In this document: positions 7,101 through 14,255 of the stretch, piece after piece | Layout of the letters: each line of letters begins with the position of its first letter | How positions within the stretch are numbered: position 1 is the stretch's first letter | Notes under the pieces: generated by a model | What the model was told of the DNA's origin: nothing | The model's database searches: none | The model's input: only the letters and a program-made list of their open reading frames with translations | Translations under genes and position numbers: made by a program | Assembly (NCBI GenBank): GCA_043720875.1 | Contig: JAYSRU010000034.1 | Span: forward strand, 1-19,278 | DNA length: 19,278 bases | Source: JAYSRU01 sp043720875 | Lineage (GTDB): Bacteria; Bacteroidota; Bacteroidia; Flavobacteriales_D; Crocinitomicaceae | Reading direction: 5' to 3'

Positions 7101-8929
7101 CGAATGTGTTATGTATTGGTGATGTAACAACGATTGCGGTTAATTATAATGGGAACAATGCACTAATTACATGGACTAATCCCCTTTCACCAGTCAACCC
7201 GGAATCAATTACGGTCAGTCAACCAGGCTTATATACCTGTGAAATTAATGCCTGTGGGATAACCACCTTGCAAAGTGTTGAAATACTTGACGGTAATTTT
7301 GAGGTACATCTTTCGGTTTCTGATTCTGTGCTTTGTTACCAAGAAACCGCCATAATAACGGCAACTCCATTCAATGCGAGTTATGTTTGGAACGATCCTA
7401 GCGCATTTGGTATGCCGTTAATCACGAGCACCGCTGGAAACTATTGGGCGGAGGTTACGAATGAATTTGGTTGCACCGTAATGAGTGACACTCTTGTTGT
7501 TTCGGTTGTACAAGGATCCTATCCACCAATGATTCAAAATGCAATGATTTGTCCGGGCACTAATTTTACCTTTGAAGATACAAGTAGTTTTGTGCCAAAC
7601 TGGTATGCCATGGATAGCTCGTTTTTGGCGCAATCTGATTTATTTGCCACCCCAAACACTTCGCTTCCTTTGAATTATTTGGTAGCTTACCCAAATGCCG
7701 AATGTCCGTTGGTTTATACGCTGTTAACGGTTGCAATAGTTGCTCCGCTTGATAATTTCAGTATTACAGGAGATACTACAATTTGCTGGAATGATACGGC
7801 AACTTTCAGCACGAATGCAGTAGGCGTAAATTTACAATGGCAAATTGATGGTGCTAACGTTTTTGGCGCAACCTTACCTCAATTCTTGTACAACAGTGCT
7901 GCTTATTCAAGCCCAAATACCGTTTCCCTAATGATAAGCAATCTGTGTTTTGATACTGTGCTTCAAACCAATATTCAACACATCATCCCTCAAAATATCC
8001 TATTTACAAACGACTCTTTGTACCTATGTGCCAGTGAATTACAATTACTAAGTGTAGTAGGAAACGCGATTGATTCGATAACATGGACTGGAAACTTTGG
8101 AAATGCTTATGGCGACACGATTCTTTACGACTTCAATTGGGGTCCCGGTTTAGTCGCTGTTTCCGGTATCGATATCAATGGATGTGCTACAACTAATTCA
8201 ATTCAACTATTTCAAAATGCTCCCATCGTTTATACCCTCACGGTTGATTCGCCCGATTTATGTACTGGTTCTTTAATCGCTGCTTCTGTTGTTAGCACTG
8301 CGGATAGTTTAGTTTGGATTCTTCCCAATCAAACGATCGATTCTTGCGCCTTTCAAGTTAACCTCACCGCAATTAATTCGGGAACTTATTATTTAAACCA
8401 ATGGGATTCTCAGGGTTGCTTTTTTACTGATTCTATAGTAGTGAACGCGTTACCACTACCTGTATTTGATTTAAACACAGACACACTTTACTGTGCGAAT
8501 GAGTTTTTAACTTCAGTAAATCTCAGTCTTGGTTATACATTTGAATGGACAACTTTGGTTGGAAACGCAACTATTACAGATGACGATAATCAAGTTTTAG
8601 TACTCACGAGTACGGGTCAAAATGGCTGTCAATTCAGTGATACGATTACGGTCTTGTCTGGTGATTGTATCGAAGCGGTTCCTAATATTATTACACCTAA
8701 CGGAGATGGAATAAATGATTATTTATACTTAGGTCCAACTTATAATTTAAAGTCGAGCTTGCTCATTATTTTGAATCGACAAGGAGTAGAAGTGTATCGC
8801 ATGGAAGGATACAATAACACCTTTGATGGGAATGATTTAGTTTCTGGTGTTTACTTCTATTTGTTCTATGAAAATTACAAAGAAAATCCAAAAGGATTTA
8901 TTCAGAATTTTGTTCATATTCAAGAATAG
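4190..8929 (+). CDS. Giant secreted protein with type B T9SS (gliding-motility) tail
   Basis: The protein is 1579 aa from the ATG at 4190. I prefer this start to the in-frame ATG at 4172 because it gives a standard signal peptide, MKISITFIFLLLQASLFSQ. Residues ~20-440 hold about six SBBP-like beta-propeller units, each with a phrase such as DIFILKLDPAGNVIWARQ followed by VTIDHNNEVIVTGQF. Residues ~450-1490 are a long series of Ig-like/PKD-like modules, each with a Cys pair near CPNDSVEISLP and a G-Y/W-C strand (for example GFYYCHVVDNEGC). The last ~85 residues (VPNIITPNGDGINDYL from Val1497, to GVYFYLF...GFIQNFVHIQE) are the CHU_C 'gliding motility-associated C-terminal' sorting domain. It is therefore exported by Sec, passed through the type IX system and attached to or released from the surface. 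The ligand is unknown; adhesion is the common role of such proteins. Confidence 0.93.
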   Translation: MKISITFIFLLLQASLFSQKWGYNTTSNFTNEAFDVQIDASQNVYTCGYITGETAFAVGQVESVALGNGDIIVTKLNANGTLVWHKKFGGTFSDRAYKLAIGPDQNSVVVGQFFGTVQFGATTLTSTSGSKDIFILKLDPAGNVIWARQEGGNLAENVYDVTIDHNNEVIVTGQFSGTSSIAGQTFTSEVNPVSAMPSFDFFIAKYTSAGTPIWAKQGAAEYEDRGLAIDVDATNNIYFAGQFSDTLVFDGTTHNNAGSNVGFYTKLSPSGSVVFFNYLRAGMVVPYDLEVNTDNEVIIVGDFLGNMNYVTNTLSSGISNPYDKQIFALKTTSSGAYLWNYTLGSTNEVSARSIAISPAKEIYITGYFKCQWSQMQETNTTLFNSVGFKDPYVLSLANNGTLLYNKQFGSKGNDQGWGIAIKTNSNPIVCGGFTNDLNIPISYSDPYTSSSTAQFFLNSLYQTTQFPNGTPEQIHDYLKGDSSLNAFVSNAVFSNTPDYNYFQVLPNVGLLYGEIEGDLTYYNPQDTTHFCPDSRVFYNTYTYSHSGPSYNFHWSNGLQIQLFYPNFSQDLSVVVNRNDACATDSDSVHLVYHPRPIFPLLVDDHNYNIGLPVFYNHIKMCAPDTAVLNFSVLDPEYSFNFTQVSYINSDSLGPITVSTNGYNGITLTSQYCVFTDSILITIDSPVAYDSISLGMRLRDSNTDTITICANTPVVFMGIDNITNPLGIVQYINEPYISQVWSVVNPVAQSLSNYSPHIAGYSSFATTGWYEIALDLTLGYSNFCGIDTTQYHVRDSFYIIVNPLPVIPLSPILGDNLLCPNGSLYLYVTNSDPQLHWSGPGIVWTSTDGDSVEITIAGHFTYGSSHYIDSITGCHSYGYVTRDILFKITPMITSISDIICPNDSVEISLPAIYSSYEWIDPNGVAISANNSTMAQDQGFYYCHVVDNEGCALTSSPFELNEYTTPSIYVSPTNVLCIGDVTTIAVNYNGNNALITWTNPLSPVNPESITVSQPGLYTCEINACGITTLQSVEILDGNFEVHLSVSDSVLCYQETAIITATPFNASYVWNDPSAFGMPLITSTAGNYWAEVTNEFGCTVMSDTLVVSVVQGSYPPMIQNAMICPGTNFTFEDTSSFVPNWYAMDSSFLAQSDLFATPNTSLPLNYLVAYPNAECPLVYTLLTVAIVAPLDNFSITGDTTICWNDTATFSTNAVGVNLQWQIDGANVFGATLPQFLYNSAAYSSPNTVSLMISNLCFDTVLQTNIQHIIPQNILFTNDSLYLCASELQLLSVVGNAIDSITWTGNFGNAYGDTILYDFNWGPGLVAVSGIDINGCATTNSIQLFQNAPIVYTLTVDSPDLCTGSLIAASVVSTADSLVWILPNQTIDSCAFQVNLTAINSGTYYLNQWDSQGCFFTDSIVVNALPLPVFDLNTDTLYCANEFLTSVNLSLGYTFEWTTLVGNATITDDDNQVLVLTSTGQNGCQFSDTITVLSGDCIEAVPNIITPNGDGINDYLYLGPTYNLKSSLLIILNRQGVEVYRMEGYNNTFDGNDLVSGVYFYLFYENYKENPKGFIQNFVHIQE

Positions 8930-8947
8930 AAAGACAAAGGAATTCGC

Positions 8948-8955
8948 TAAACTTG
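8948..8955 (+). promoter_or_regulatory. Near-consensus -7 box for the EamA operon
   Basis: TAAACTTG matches TAnnTTTG at 7 of 8 positions and lies 13 bases before the TTG start of the transporter gene. No -33 TTTG is visible. The very short leader resembles those of the 11764, 11922 and 16888 genes in this window. Confidence 0.35.
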
Positions 8956-8968
8956 CACAAAAAAACCT

Positions 8969-9877
8969 TTGAACGCTTATCGCCCGCATATTGAATTATT
9001 TTTAGTGAACGCACTCTATGCAGCGAGTCATATTTTTGCAAAGGGAATAATGCCCGATCATCTTGAGCCTTCGATCTTTATTTTGATTCGTGCAGGTGGT
9101 GCAACCATTTTGTTTCTTTTAGTTCTAGCATTTCAGAAGCGAGAGAAAATTGAACTCAAGGATTGGAAAACATTATTTTTGTGTGGCCTATTTGGTGTAG
9201 CTATCAATCAACTCTGTTTCTTTCATGGTTTAAATTTGAGCTCGGCTATGAACGCAGGCATCATTATGGCCATCAATCCTATTTTTGTATTAATTCTGTC
9301 TGCCATTGTTTTGGGAATAGGCATAAATAAACGCCAAGTCTTTGGAATTGTGCTTGGTGCTTCAGGAGTTATCTTGCTCACCTATTCCAGTGTCAGTGGA
9401 GAAAAACAAACAGGTTGGGGCGAATTATTGTTGCTGGTCAATTCATTGAGTTATGCCATTTACCTGGTCATCGCAAAACCCTTAATGAAGAAATATTCAC
9501 CGATAACCGTAATCACCCATACGTTTACAATAGGAGCATTGCTCGTGTTACTTTATCCGCCCACACTTCAAGAAGCGTTGCGCACAGATTTTGGAGGTTT
9601 TGACACAACAATTTGGATTAAAATTATTTATGTGGTGGTTGGCGTTACCTTTCTAACGTATCTACTTACCATTTATGCCTTGAAATATTTGAGCGCCACT
9701 GTTTCGAGTGTTTACATTTATTTTCAACCCATTATGGTGATTGGCTTTACATTTCTGTTTGCTTTCTTTCACTTGGCTCCAGATTATTCGGGCGCGATTA
9801 CTTTCGAAAAAATAATGTGGATGTTGCTCATCTTTGTTGGAGTGTATTTTACATCAAGAGAAAAAAACAAACCATGA
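8969..9877 (+). CDS. EamA/DMT-family transporter
   Basis: This 302-aa protein is almost entirely hydrophobic, with about ten transmembrane segments in two EamA repeats (about residues 8-140 and 150-295). Family-typical stretches are NQLCFFHGLNLSSAMNAGII and IFVLILSAIVLG in the first half, and VSSVYIYFQPIMVIGFTFLF in the second. The drug/metabolite transporter superfamily moves metabolites such as amino acids across the inner membrane; the substrate here cannot be told. The start is TTG: the frame has no upstream ATG before a stop at 8948, and the first internal ATG (residue 27) would remove the first membrane helix. Its TGA overlaps the ATG of the 71-aa gene (ATGA), so the two are translationally coupled, and the carboxypeptidase gene follows. 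Confidence 0.9.
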   Translation: MNAYRPHIELFLVNALYAASHIFAKGIMPDHLEPSIFILIRAGGATILFLLVLAFQKREKIELKDWKTLFLCGLFGVAINQLCFFHGLNLSSAMNAGIIMAINPIFVLILSAIVLGIGINKRQVFGIVLGASGVILLTYSSVSGEKQTGWGELLLLVNSLSYAIYLVIAKPLMKKYSPITVITHTFTIGALLVLLYPPTLQEALRTDFGGFDTTIWIKIIYVVVGVTFLTYLLTIYALKYLSATVSSVYIYFQPIMVIGFTFLFAFFHLAPDYSGAITFEKIMWMLLIFVGVYFTSREKNKP

Positions 9878-10089
9878 AACCACCAAAAAAATGGAAATTA
9901 GCAATTGTTATTTGGATAGCCATTTACCCAATTATTACCTTAATATTCTTCACCTTGGGAGATCATTTAATGCGCATTCAGAGTCTGCCATTGCGCACGT
10001 TGTGTGTGACTTTGATTGCTGTACCCTTGATGGTTTTTGTGGCTTTGCCTTTTGTTCAAAAAATCTTTAAAAACTGGTTGCATCGCTAA
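9874..10089 (+). CDS. Small two-TM membrane protein (COG3224 C-terminal-like)
   Basis: The 71-aa product starts MKPPKKWKLAIVIWIAIYPI and ends LPFVQKIFKNWLHR, with two membrane helices (about residues 9-30 and 39-62) joined by a loop carrying SLPLRTL. From memory this is the pattern of the C-terminal membrane domain of COG3224 'antibiotic biosynthesis monooxygenase' proteins (PP.WK.A...W...P, then LPL..RTL.....VPLM......P). Here it stands alone, without the ferredoxin-like monooxygenase half. The ATG at 9874 overlaps the transporter stop (ATGA). A longer reading from ATG 9817 would lie wholly inside the transporter gene and is rejected. The carboxypeptidase gene starts 12 bases after the stop. 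Function is unknown. Confidence 0.82.
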   Translation: MKPPKKWKLAIVIWIAIYPIITLIFFTLGDHLMRIQSLPLRTLCVTLIAVPLMVFVALPFVQKIFKNWLHR

Positions 10090-10101
10090 ACTAATTCGCT
10101 C

Positions 10102-10932
10102 ATGATAACACCTCCTTACTTAAATCCTGGTGATTGTATTCGTATTGTTTCTCCAGCAAAAGCTATTGAAAAACAACTTATTCTCGACGCAAAAAATTGG
10201 TGGGAAAATCAATCTTACGTGGTAGAAATTGGACAAAACGCGTACAATGAATTGGGCTATTTTGCAGGTTCGGACGAAGAGCGTTTAGCTGATTTTCAAG
10301 CGGCGCTTGATGACCCAAATGTTAAAGCAATAGTTTGTTCACGCGGAGGATATGGTTGTATCCGTTTGCTTGAACAATTGGATTGGTCTTCATTTTATGC
10401 TACGCCAAAATGGATTATCGGCTTTTCCGATGTTACCGTTTTTCATTTATTTCTTCAGGCAAGAGGTTACCAAAGCATTCACGCAACGATGCCTTTGAAT
10501 TATGGTCAAAATTCTGATGCTGCATTAGCTACTCTTGCCACAACGGTGCGAGGTTCTGAAGTTTCGAAAACAATTGCTGCAACTTTTGGACAAGACGCTT
10601 CCATCGTTGGTGGAAACTTGAGTATCGTATACAGTTTACTTGGCACTCCCTATTTACCGAATTTCAATGGAAAAATTCTATTCATAGAAGACTTATCAGA
10701 GCAATTGTATCACCTAGACCGCATGTTTTTTGCTTTAAAAATGTCTGGTGTTTTAGGCAGTATCAAAGGTTTGATTGTAGGCGGAATGACAGACATGAAG
10801 GATACTTTAACTACTACCAATTTTACGGTTCAATCAATAATAGCGTTTCACACCAATGACCTTGGAATCCCTGTTGTTTTTGATTTTCCCGCTGGTCACA
10901 TCGACGATAATCAAGCAATTGTTTTAGGATAA
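10102..10932 (+). CDS. LD-carboxypeptidase (peptidase S66, LdcA/MccF family), short C-terminus
   Basis: This 276-aa protein starts in the usual way for S66 (PPYLNPGDCIRIVSPAKAI). It carries the Ser-Glu-His triad: Ser109 in IIGFSDVT, Glu196 in LFIEDLSEQ and His266 in FPAGHIDDN. CSRGGYGCIRLL (residues 79-90) is the conserved Arg-Gly-Gly segment. LdcA removes the terminal D-Ala of the murein tetrapeptide in the cytoplasm during cell-wall recycling; the related MccF cleaves microcin C. Relatives continue for about 20-25 residues after the GHxDDNxxxxLG motif, whereas this one stops at once, 7 bases before the end of the convergent gene. It is the last gene of a probable three-gene operon with the transporter. 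Whether it is LdcA- or MccF-like cannot be decided by eye. Confidence 0.9.
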   Translation: MITPPYLNPGDCIRIVSPAKAIEKQLILDAKNWWENQSYVVEIGQNAYNELGYFAGSDEERLADFQAALDDPNVKAIVCSRGGYGCIRLLEQLDWSSFYATPKWIIGFSDVTVFHLFLQARGYQSIHATMPLNYGQNSDAALATLATTVRGSEVSKTIAATFGQDASIVGGNLSIVYSLLGTPYLPNFNGKILFIEDLSEQLYHLDRMFFALKMSGVLGSIKGLIVGGMTDMKDTLTTTNFTVQSIIAFHTNDLGIPVVFDFPAGHIDDNQAIVLG

Positions 10933-10939
10933 CCCGTTA

Positions 10940-11764
10940 TTATTTACGCTTCTTCGTATTAAAATTTACCCCAAACACCACATTAGATTGAATGAACGAA
11001 AAATGTTGTTTTGCGCGATCTTCTTTATTTATTGTAGTTCTGATATCTGGCATATTGATGTAGCCTAATTTAATTTCAGATTGAATATAGAAACGTGTAT
11101 AAAATTCAAACTTTAATGCGGCAACGGCGGCAATACCAAAACCCGCAAAGTGAAATTGATCATACCTGGCATTATTGAGCAACTTGGTGTTGGTTTTGGG
11201 CAATAAACAACCCGCGCCAATCCCCTCATTCACGTGCAACGCAAATTTTTTGTATGCTAACAACTTATCTGATCTTCTCGCCTCCAAATTCAAGTAATTC
11301 AAGCCATCAGTATGTTCAAATAACAATAACTCTGGTTTTATCACCGTTGCGGTATTGTCATACGTGCCGTCGTAAGCTGTTCCAGAATTTTGAATAGTGC
11401 CGCTGATGTTTGCCGTTTGATAAGAGCGCATTACGTATTTCATGTGATCAACGCCAAATGAAAATTCAAATTTCTCATTTAAGAAATATCCTATGCGCAG
11501 GTTGTATTGCGGAATGGTTACTTGACCTGGATTGAAATAAATCTTAGGGTCAAATTGACTTTGTCTATCTATTGCTACCGCGTCGTAAATCGTAAAATTA
11601 TAATCTGTGCCCGAAAAATTAATATCAGATTTGGTATAGTTGCTCACATTCCATCCCCAATAGGCATAAAAACTCCCTTTTATTTGACGTTCGGTTTTTG
11701 CTTTTACATCTTGCCCAAAAGCAACGGTACTTATCAAAAATGCTGCAATTAATGTAATTTTCAT
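10940..11764 (-). CDS. Outer-membrane beta-barrel protein
   Basis: The product is 274 aa from the ATG at 11764, beginning MKITLIAAFLISTVAFGQ, a good signal peptide. Longer readings from an ATG at 11782 or a TTG at 11788 are unlikely: they lie at or before the predicted transcription start of the TATCTTTG promoter at 11786-11793. The mature protein has the Bacteroidota pattern KGSFYAYWGWNVSNYTKSDI near its start, then YNLRIGYFLN, FSFGVDHMKYVM and a C-terminal FEFYTRFYIQSEIKLGY...DIRT block, all beta-barrel-like. From memory similar proteins are common and uncharacterised in this phylum. Its C-terminal half aligns with the partial gene at the right edge of the window. It converges with the carboxypeptidase gene, with 7 bases between stops. 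Confidence 0.87.
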   Translation of the reverse strand: MKITLIAAFLISTVAFGQDVKAKTERQIKGSFYAYWGWNVSNYTKSDINFSGTDYNFTIYDAVAIDRQSQFDPKIYFNPGQVTIPQYNLRIGYFLNEKFEFSFGVDHMKYVMRSYQTANISGTIQNSGTAYDGTYDNTATVIKPELLLFEHTDGLNYLNLEARRSDKLLAYKKFALHVNEGIGAGCLLPKTNTKLLNNARYDQFHFAGFGIAAVAALKFEFYTRFYIQSEIKLGYINMPDIRTTINKEDRAKQHFSFIQSNVVFGVNFNTKKRK

Positions 11765-11785
11765 CTGGGAATATTTAAGCATGGG

Positions 11786-11793
11786 CAAAGATA
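11786..11793 (-). promoter_or_regulatory. TAnnTTTG -7 box for the gene at 11764
   Basis: The minus strand reads TATCTTTG, a full consensus match. Its downstream end is 21 bases before the chosen ATG, giving a leader of about 15 bases. A TTTC rather than TTTG lies upstream, so the -33 element is weak. The box overlaps an in-frame TTG at 11788, which argues against that start. Confidence 0.6.
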
Positions 11794-11895
11794 AAATTTA
11801 TATTTCTTTAATGGGCTGAAATAGTTCTATTCTGATTTAAATCATATCGGCTGAGCAGCAGTTTTTTAAAACCGTCTATATGCAGTAAATAATAC

Positions 11896-11903
11896 TATAT
11901 TTG
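11896..11903 (+). promoter_or_regulatory. TAnnTTTG -7 box for the lipid operon
   Basis: TATATTTG is a full match to the Bacteroidota -7 consensus. It overlaps an in-frame TTG at 11901 and lies 18 bases before the ATG at 11922, so the ATG is the likely start and the leader is about 12-13 bases. No clear -33 TTTG is seen. It would drive the four genes to 14906. Confidence 0.6.
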
Positions 11904-11921
11904 TTCAAAAGCCTTCAAGAA

Positions 11922-12701
11922 ATGATCTCTATCCCTAAATTCTTCCGCAATATAATTCAATCGCGGAAGAATAGGGTCTTTGTTTCAAACGGTATTAGTG
12001 GTAGAAACGAGAAAGAAGCCATCTTAATATTGCCCGGTTTTGGAGTTACCTTTTTTGGGACAAATGACATGGCTGCGTTTTTTTTTGACCGAGGGTATGA
12101 CGTCTACATTCCAAGTTACATTGCGCGAAATTCCTTGCAAAGCACCCTACAAAATTTAGATGAATTCATCACAGCTCAAAACTTATTGGAGTATAAAAAA
12201 TTAAACGTGTTTTCGTATATCATCGGATCTTGGACCTTGAATGAATGGATAAAAAAGAATCCAAAAAACAATATTTCAGCGATCGTTTATGACCGTAGTC
12301 CGTTACAAGAACGCGTGCCGTTCGCACTAAACAAAGACCTTCCAAGGCTTAGTCGTTTGTTCTTTGGCAAAATTCTACGCGAATTTTCTGTTTCAGCATA
12401 TCCAAGTATTATACAGGCACATTTGTCTATCGGCATCATAATAGAAAGCAAGGCAACGAACGTGATGAAAAAACACAAAAATACTGCTTTATCACTTGGT
12501 CCAGTTTCTTGGTTGCCTAACGATTTGAAACAAGAACATAACGACTTTTATTATACCTGGTTGAACCATGATGAAATGTACTCACGCTTTGATATAATAG
12601 GTGAAGAAATTATGCAATTTTTTAAAACTGGAGCATTCACGGTAAATGCACAACGTGTTCCATTTAGTGAAGATCCATTTATTTCACTTCAAGAAGGATG
12701 A
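11922..12701 (+). CDS. Alpha/beta-hydrolase-like protein of the lipid operon
   Basis: This is a 259-aa protein without a signal peptide. Residues 33-41 (AILILPGFG) form the hydrolase beta strand and oxyanion-type loop, FFDRGYDVYIPSY (54-66) the next strand, and LNHDEMY (214-220) the usual position of the catalytic histidine. The nucleophile elbow, normally GxSxG, reads NVFSYIIGSW (95-104): Ser98 could be the nucleophile but the flanking glycines are absent, so activity is doubtful. YDRSPLQERVP (123-133) is a distinctive segment. The start is ATG 11922, because the upstream TTG at 11901 is part of the promoter box. Its TGA overlaps the next gene's ATG (ATGA). A role in handling a lipid made by the next three genes, as esterase or binding protein, is inferred from context. 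I do not think it is the E. coli YnbC protein. Confidence 0.75.
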   Translation: MISIPKFFRNIIQSRKNRVFVSNGISGRNEKEAILILPGFGVTFFGTNDMAAFFFDRGYDVYIPSYIARNSLQSTLQNLDEFITAQNLLEYKKLNVFSYIIGSWTLNEWIKKNPKNNISAIVYDRSPLQERVPFALNKDLPRLSRLFFGKILREFSVSAYPSIIQAHLSIGIIIESKATNVMKKHKNTALSLGPVSWLPNDLKQEHNDFYYTWLNHDEMYSRFDIIGEEIMQFFKTGAFTVNAQRVPFSEDPFISLQEG

Positions 12702-13291
12702 TTTCGGTTTACGATATAAAACCCAAATTTCAACAACTTTTAGCTCCAGTGCTAAGGGTATTCCGCAAAGCTGGTGTTAGCCCTAATATGATCACTTGGT
12801 GGGCTATTTTGCTTTCTTGCGGAACAGGGGTTGTGCTTTGGATTCACCCGTATGGATTGTCGTTCCTGCTTTTGCCCTTTGTTTTATTGTTGCGTATGGC
12901 GCTAAATGCACTAGACGGAATGATGGCAAAAACCTATAACTTGCAAAGTAAAAGTGGTGAGTTGCTGAATGAGTTGGGAGACGTTGTGTCTGATTTCTGT
13001 TTGTTTTTTCCGCTGCTCTTGCTCTTTAATCCGAACTTATATTTATTGCTCGCATTTTTGTTTCTGTCCTTAATCAACGAATTTGTTGGAGTTCTGGGGA
13101 AAGTGATTTCTCGAGAAAGAAGGTACGATGGACCTATGGGTAAAAGTGATCGCGCCTTACTGATTGGAGTGGTGAGCATCGTTTTTTATGTCAAGCCAAG
13201 CACACTCGATTACGTGAATTACATATTTTGTGTTGCGCTAGTTTTACTAACGATCAGCACTGCCATTCGCATAATTAAAACATTAAAATAA
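12698..13291 (+). CDS. ynbA: YnbA-type CDP-alcohol phosphatidyltransferase
   Basis: The product is a 197-aa integral membrane protein with about six hydrophobic segments. The CDP-alcohol phosphotransferase signature spans residues 70-95: NALDGMMAK, then G87, N91 and D95 (canonical form DxxDGxxAR(8x)GxxxDxxxD). The first and third aspartates are Asn70 and Asn91, and the Arg is Lys78. From memory, E. coli YnbA has the same RMALNALDGM and LNE.GDV.SD segments and a GP.GKSDRAL motif (here 145-153), so the Asn residues mark the subfamily rather than decay. Such enzymes replace CMP of CDP-diacylglycerol with an alcohol head group in the inner membrane; the alcohol is unknown. It overlaps the hydrolase-like gene by 4 bases and precedes the YnbB-type gene by 3. 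Confidence 0.88.
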   Translation: MISVYDIKPKFQQLLAPVLRVFRKAGVSPNMITWWAILLSCGTGVVLWIHPYGLSFLLLPFVLLLRMALNALDGMMAKTYNLQSKSGELLNELGDVVSDFCLFFPLLLLFNPNLYLLLAFLFLSLINEFVGVLGKVISRERRYDGPMGKSDRALLIGVVSIVFYVKPSTLDYVNYIFCVALVLLTISTAIRIIKTLK

Positions 13292-13294
13292 CTT

Positions 13295-14254
13295 ATGAAA
13301 TTTTTTAACTCACCCATTTTTCTAAACAATATAGAGGTTTTCTTCATCATCTTTATTATCCTTGGTACGCTTATCACAGCCACCTTATTGTTCTTTTTTT
13401 GGGGGAAAATTAAGCCAACCTCAGATTTAAAAGAGTTAAAAAGTCGTACCAATTCTTGGTGGGTAATGGCCGCACTCTTTATTACCGCAACTGTCATCCA
13501 CCCCATCGTTTCGTTTATTGCTTTTGCCCTACTTTCTTTCGCTGCGTTGCGAGAAATTGCGAGCATTAGCAAAAATGTGCGAGAAGAAGACCGACGAATT
13601 ATTATTTGGTGTTATTTGGCAATACCCGTTCAATATTACTTGGCCTATAAAGGATATTTCAATGTTTTTATCATTTTCATTCCGGTTATCATGTACATCT
13701 GGATTCCCTTTATGTTAGTTATTCGAGGCATAACGACTGAGGTTGGACGCTCTATGAGTGTTTTGCCAACACAGCTCATGCTTACTGTATTTTCCCTTAG
13801 TCACCTTGCCTATTTGCTATCCCTACCTGAAATTGTTGGTTTTCACGCTGGCGGAAGGGGTCTACTTTTATACGTAGTATTTCTCACAGAAATGAACGAC
13901 GTATTTCAATTCATTTGGGGGAAAATATTTGGGAAGCATCCTATCATTCCGAAAATCAGTCCAAACAAAACGTGGGAAGGGTTTATTGGAGGCATATTAA
14001 CCACAACAATTGTTGGGTGCTTATTGCGCTTCTTAACCCCGTTTAGCATTCCAGAATCGCTTATTGTAAGTTTCCTTGTTGGCTTTTCAGGATTCGTAGG
14101 AGACGTTGTTGTTTCTGCCGTAAAACGCGACATCGGATTAAAAGACACTGGAACCTTGATACCGGGTCACGGAGGTTTGTTAGATCGTATAGACTCACTG
14201 TCGATAACAGCCCCGGTGTTCTTTTACCTTGTTTATAATTTATATTACGCATAG
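13295..14254 (+). CDS. ynbB: YnbB-type phosphatidate cytidylyltransferase (CdsA paralogue)
   Basis: This 319-aa protein has about eight membrane segments. The CDP-diglyceride synthase signature is complete at residues 274-300: SAVKRDIGLKDTG, then PGHGGLLDRID. Upstream, TEMNDVFQFIWGK (198-210) and PKISPNKTWEGFIGG (219-233) are the conserved nucleotide/Mg-binding regions of CdsA proteins. The enzyme makes CDP-diacylglycerol from phosphatidate and CTP in the inner membrane. From memory it resembles E. coli YnbB closely, including the N-terminal TWWG-like region (here NSWWVMAA), SFAALREIASI and VFSLSHLAYLL; YnbB has been linked to synthesis of the glycolipid MPIase. A housekeeping CdsA is expected elsewhere in the genome. 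It lies 3 bases after the ynbA-like gene and 1 base before the acyltransferase. Confidence 0.9.
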   Translation: MKFFNSPIFLNNIEVFFIIFIILGTLITATLLFFFWGKIKPTSDLKELKSRTNSWWVMAALFITATVIHPIVSFIAFALLSFAALREIASISKNVREEDRRIIIWCYLAIPVQYYLAYKGYFNVFIIFIPVIMYIWIPFMLVIRGITTEVGRSMSVLPTQLMLTVFSLSHLAYLLSLPEIVGFHAGGRGLLLYVVFLTEMNDVFQFIWGKIFGKHPIIPKISPNKTWEGFIGGILTTTIVGCLLRFLTPFSIPESLIVSFLVGFSGFVGDVVVSAVKRDIGLKDTGTLIPGHGGLLDRIDSLSITAPVFFYLVYNLYYA

Positions 14255-14255
14255 T

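Noticed and set aside
4190..8929. Tandem DNA repeats within the giant gene
   Set aside because: The repeats are recognisable only at protein level (diverged Ig-like and SBBP-like modules); no long identical DNA repeats were seen.
9817..9873. 19-residue N-terminal extension of the small membrane protein
   Set aside because: It lies inside the EamA gene, has no hydrophobic or family similarity, and the ATGA overlap gives a better start.
13219..13572. 117-codon minus-strand ORF across the ynbA-ynbB junction
   Set aside because: It is antisense to two confidently identified genes with intact motifs; the protein has no recognisable features.
14229..14255. TTG-started extension of the acyltransferase
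   Set aside because: It overlaps the C-terminal codons of the ynbB-like gene; the ATG one base after that gene's stop is the natural start.
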